A DNA stretch of 64,000 nucleotides from Gemmatimonadota bacterium. GTDB taxonomy: Bacteria > Gemmatimonadota > Gemmatimonadetes > Gemmatimonadales > Gemmatimonadaceae. A program made the translations under genes and the position numbers. A model generated the notes under the pieces. It did no database searches, had not been told where the DNA came from, and saw only the letters and a list, made by a program, of their open reading frames with translations. Shown here piece after piece: positions 61,518 through 64,000 of this stretch (within the stretch, counting starts at the first letter, position 1; each line of letters starts with the position of its first letter). The stretch is from NCBI GenBank assembly GCA_016714015.1, contig JADJNZ010000001.1, forward strand, positions 992,001-1,056,000, given 5' to 3'.

Positions 61518-62202
61518 CGACTAGGTCTTCCCAGATCGGCTTAGCGTTTGGTTGTGCCGTGGCCGTTCAAAAAGATGCGGGACGGCGGCCACGCCGACCC
61601 GAGCCGTTCATCAAGGCGTGGCCGCCGCCCAGCGTCCTCAGCCGGCCATCGGTCACCAACCGTCTTTAGGCGACAATCAACAGCTTCGCACCGCGACGAA
61701 AGGACTGCATCACCAAATGACTGCGGCTACCCCCACTACGCCGCCGAAGCGCCGCGTTTCCTCGACGGCCCAAGCGAGGCAGATGCACCGGCGCTCGCGC
61801 GATGCGACACGCGATGAAACGGTGAAACGCCCGTTCTGTCAATCGCAGAACGTGACTCGGTCTGACCTGCATCGCAACGCGCCTAACCCCTCGTTCAACC
61901 ACGTCCGCCCCAATACCGCCCTCGGACCGCGCTCTCGCGAACCAGTCGCCTCCACATCCTCCGTCCACAAGCGCAAGGAGCGGCACACGGATCACCCGAG
62001 TCATGCAGACCTGCGTAGCGCACCTCGAGGCAGCGACGCGACGCCCCGGGCTCAGCCGTGGCGAGGAACCCGAACATGCGGTCGTCTGACTGCGACGACG
62101 GCCTGCGACACGGCTGCCGCTGGCCGTCGTCCCTGCTATGCTCCTCGGTCTCGCCACTTCTGCCGCGCCATCTCCGGCGGCCCACTCGCGCTATGCGCCT
62201 CG
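61518..62202. other. Poorly coding stretch between the minisatellite and the M1 peptidase gene
   Basis: No convincing gene: open frames here are short and lack any recognisable family or clean start. Base composition is less GC-biased than the rest. A 12-bp perfect inverted repeat occurs at 61584-61595 and 61615-61626 (GGCGGCCACGCC / GGCGTGGCCGCC, 19-nt loop), and CGTTCTG / CAGAACG near 61832-61855 is a second. GCCTAAC-CCCT-CGTTCAA at 61881-61898 resembles the left half of an integron attC site with standard spacing, but no partner GTTRRRY half is found within about 150 bp downstream. It may be decayed DNA. Confidence 0.4.
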
Positions 62203-64000
62203 TCACCGGTGACCGGTCTCGTGTGCCTGCCGAAGCACGACCCGCCGCACGTTGTTCGATCGCTCACGGTCGATACGGCGGATCCACGGATCGATCTCGA
62301 CCGACCTCGCCATCCCAGACAGCGCCATGGAGAGACTCGCGCCGCGGCGGGTCGCCACCACGCTGCCCCGATGCAGGACCGAGTCTGCGCCATCGCGCAC
62401 CGCTACGTCGAACCGCTGTCCTTCGGCGGGCTCGTCACGCTCGCCGCCATCCGTGAGCCGCACCCGCACGGCATGGAACTCCGCGCGAAGCAGATATCCG
62501 TCGGGACGTGGCTCCACCCATGCCGAGTCCACCCGCAGGTCGTATAGCACCCGTTCGGTGAACCACTCGTCCACCAGCGAGCGATCGCCCTCCGTGACCG
62601 CCTCTGACCGCAGCAGCGCGTGCAACTGCGGTGCCGTAGCTGCGCCTTGTGGTCCTCCCTCCGTAGCCAAGAGTGTGCGAAGCGCACGCTCGACGGCGGA
62701 GTCGCCCAGCGCACCGCGCAGCGCGTGCATAGCCACAGCACCCTTGCCGTAGTAGAGATAGTCCTGGTCAGACGATTCGACGAGCGCCGGCTCCGGTTCG
62801 GCGTCCCACACGCGACCGGAGAGGTAGCGGTCGTGGTCGTACGCGATGAGCTGCGGGAGTGCGGCGGCACCTCGTGTGTGCTCGACCGCCAACTGCTCCG
62901 AGTACTTGGCGAGCGTCTCCACGATCGTCGTGGCGCCCCGTACCTCGAGCGGGCTCACGGCGTAGCCCCACCATTGATGTGCCACCTCGTGAGCGACGCG
63001 CCGAGTGAGGAGGTCCACGTCGTCGACGCGGGCGTCGGTGAGCACGCCTCGGCCCTCGTTGAACATGATCATGCCGCTCAGGGCGAATCCGGCGAAGGGC
63101 CAGCGACCGGGGACCTCGATGAGTCGTAGGTTCTTGTGCGGGTACCGTCCGAAGCGGGCGCTGAAGATGCGCAGCGACGCAGTGGCCGCGTCCACGAAGC
63201 GTTCGGCATTGCGCCCGTGGTCCGGGTGGTGCCAGAACTCCACGAGCACGCCGTCCGCGCTGTCGCGCCGTACGGCATACTCTGCCGATGCGAACCCGAA
63301 GCGGGCCGGCATGCGGTCGTCCACTCGGTACTCGAAGTAGCTGCGGTCCGCTGCTTTCCACGACCGGACAAGCGCACCGGGACCGAGCGCGGTCTGCCCG
63401 GACGTGGTGGACAGCGTGGCCCGCAAGGTGAGCCACGCATCCGGCTGCGCCTCGGCACGAGCGACGCGCGTGAGAGAGTCGATGGCCACGTGGGGCGACA
63501 GACCCGCCGACGCGGGTGGGAGGCCGCGCCGGGCGCGCTCGCGCGACTCGCCCAATTCGTAAGAAGCGCGATAGCCGAACGACGGCATCGCCACGAGCAT
63601 CGTGACGTAACTGCCGTTGGATGACACATCAGGGTTGTAGCCGTCGGCGCGAATACCGTCCGACGCGATGCTGAACGAGTACTCGATGGTCGTGCTGTCT
63701 CCCGGCTGCAGCGGCGACACGAACGCGAACGCCCGCACGCCGAAGCGCGGATCGTGATGCACCTGCGTTCCTTCGCGTACGGCGACGCGCACGTCGCGCG
63801 CTTCGCGTCGGATGGTGAGCCATACCGTGTCGATGGCCGATGACGTGCGGTTGCGCACCGAGAGCGCGCCGCGGATGTCAGCTCGCCGAGCCCTCGGGGT
63901 GAAGTCGACCGCGATATCCACGTGGGAGACCGAAGGCTGAGGCGTGCCGGACAACCGACGGTACGCACGCTCGTAGTCCACGCGCCACGCGACATGCGCG
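62203..64000 (-). CDS. M1-family peptidase domain of an ABC-permease/aminopeptidase protein (partial, runs off the right edge)
   Basis: About 599 codons of the C-terminal part are in the window; the frame remains open to the edge. Zinc site: HEVAHQWWG with downstream Glu in IVETLAKYSEQL, the arrangement HExxH...(E) seen in ABC-2 permease/M1 fusions. LPQLIAYDHDRYL and YLYYGKGAVAMHALRGALG also match them. The open frame continues into W-R-V-D-Y-E-R-A-Y-R-R, then P-Q-P-S-V, typical of the linker after the permease's last helix. The permease part would lie upstream, beyond the window. The C-terminus (HRGSVVATRRGASLSMALSG) is a beta domain. Catalytic activity seems intact. Confidence 0.9.
   Translation of the reverse strand, partial: AHVAWRVDYERAYRRLSGTPQPSVSHVDIAVDFTPRARRADIRGALSVRNRTSSAIDTVWLTIRREARDVRVAVREGTQVHHDPRFGVRAFAFVSPLQPGDSTTIEYSFSIASDGIRADGYNPDVSSNGSYVTMLVAMPSFGYRASYELGESRERARRGLPPASAGLSPHVAIDSLTRVARAEAQPDAWLTLRATLSTTSGQTALGPGALVRSWKAADRSYFEYRVDDRMPARFGFASAEYAVRRDSADGVLVEFWHHPDHGRNAERFVDAATASLRIFSARFGRYPHKNLRLIEVPGRWPFAGFALSGMIMFNEGRGVLTDARVDDVDLLTRRVAHEVAHQWWGYAVSPLEVRGATTIVETLAKYSEQLAVEHTRGAAALPQLIAYDHDRYLSGRVWDAEPEPALVESSDQDYLYYGKGAVAMHALRGALGDSAVERALRTLLATEGGPQGAATAPQLHALLRSEAVTEGDRSLVDEWFTERVLYDLRVDSAWVEPRPDGYLLRAEFHAVRVRLTDGGERDEPAEGQRFDVAVRDGADSVLHRGSVVATRRGASLSMALSGMARSVEIDPWIRRIDRERSNNVRRVVLRQAHETGHR

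Overview
The window is GC-rich (about 70 percent by eye) with tightly packed genes, and many start codons overlap the previous stop as ATGA, GTGA or TGATG. The encoded envelope is diderm: there is a TolC-type outer-membrane channel, several lipobox signal peptides, a TonB-plug-like lipoprotein and many Gly/Ala-rich secreted proteins. The SUF operon contains sufU and a Rieske gene, and together with the general protein style this suggests Gemmatimonadota. That assignment is an inference; no rRNA or tRNA was recognised.

Layout. 1-4.2 kb: a minus-strand efflux operon (TetR, TolC, HlyD, two ABC ATPases) running off the left edge, with a TetR-type palindrome beside the regulator. 4.3-10.2 kb: queG, aquaporin, a metallophosphatase, a secreted alpha-amylase, a two-domain VOC dioxygenase and a small methyltransferase-like protein. 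10.3-21.2 kb: a GMC oxidoreductase coupled to an unusual multicopper oxidase, a plug-domain lipoprotein, a SulP transporter, a flavin monooxygenase, a CopA-type copper ATPase, an alpha/beta hydrolase and a secreted zinc protease. 21.2-23.7 kb: an ECF sigma / anti-sigma / PDZ operon. 23.9-35.3 kb: a serine beta-lactamase-like protein, a MIP18-type Fe-S protein, RNase D, a frameshifted AI-2E-type permease, a hydrolase, an isoprenylcysteine-methyltransferase-like protein, a 7Fe ferredoxin, two subunits of a molybdenum hydroxylase, YhbY, an M23 peptidase, a thioredoxin-like protein and an HTH protein.

35.4-43 kb: a ChaN-like protein, the FAD subunit that completes the molybdenum hydroxylase, a surface protein of 16-residue repeats, a Vgb-like propeller and a diguanylate cyclase. 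43.2-49 kb: a complete sufB-sufC-sufD-sufU-Rieske-sufS operon behind a recognisable promoter overlapped by a palindrome. 49-53.4 kb: gamma-glutamyltransferase, a glycosyltransferase, small membrane proteins and a BrnT/BrnA-like toxin-antitoxin pair whose toxin gene is frameshifted. 53.5-60.5 kb: a SnoaL-like lipoprotein, a sugar isomerase-like protein, an AraC regulator, GH127 and GH13 glycosidases and a cytochrome P450 with an amber codon in its apparent N-terminus. 60.5-62.2 kb: a 21-bp minisatellite and a poorly coding stretch. 62.2-64 kb: the M1-peptidase half of an ABC-permease/aminopeptidase protein.

Themes. Redox and metal handling is dense: SUF, ferredoxin, Rieske, molybdenum hydroxylase, multicopper oxidase, CopA, QueG and P450. 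Five copies of an interspersed inverted-repeat element with GAAGGATGAAGG-type arms lie just after genes between 25.5 and 44.8 kb. Three genes look broken or recoded: the AI-2E permease, brnT and the P450. The least ordinary objects are the multicopper oxidase with its copper motifs split between two modules in swapped order, the interspersed repeat family, the 21-bp heptad-coding minisatellite and the 16-residue repeat surface protein.
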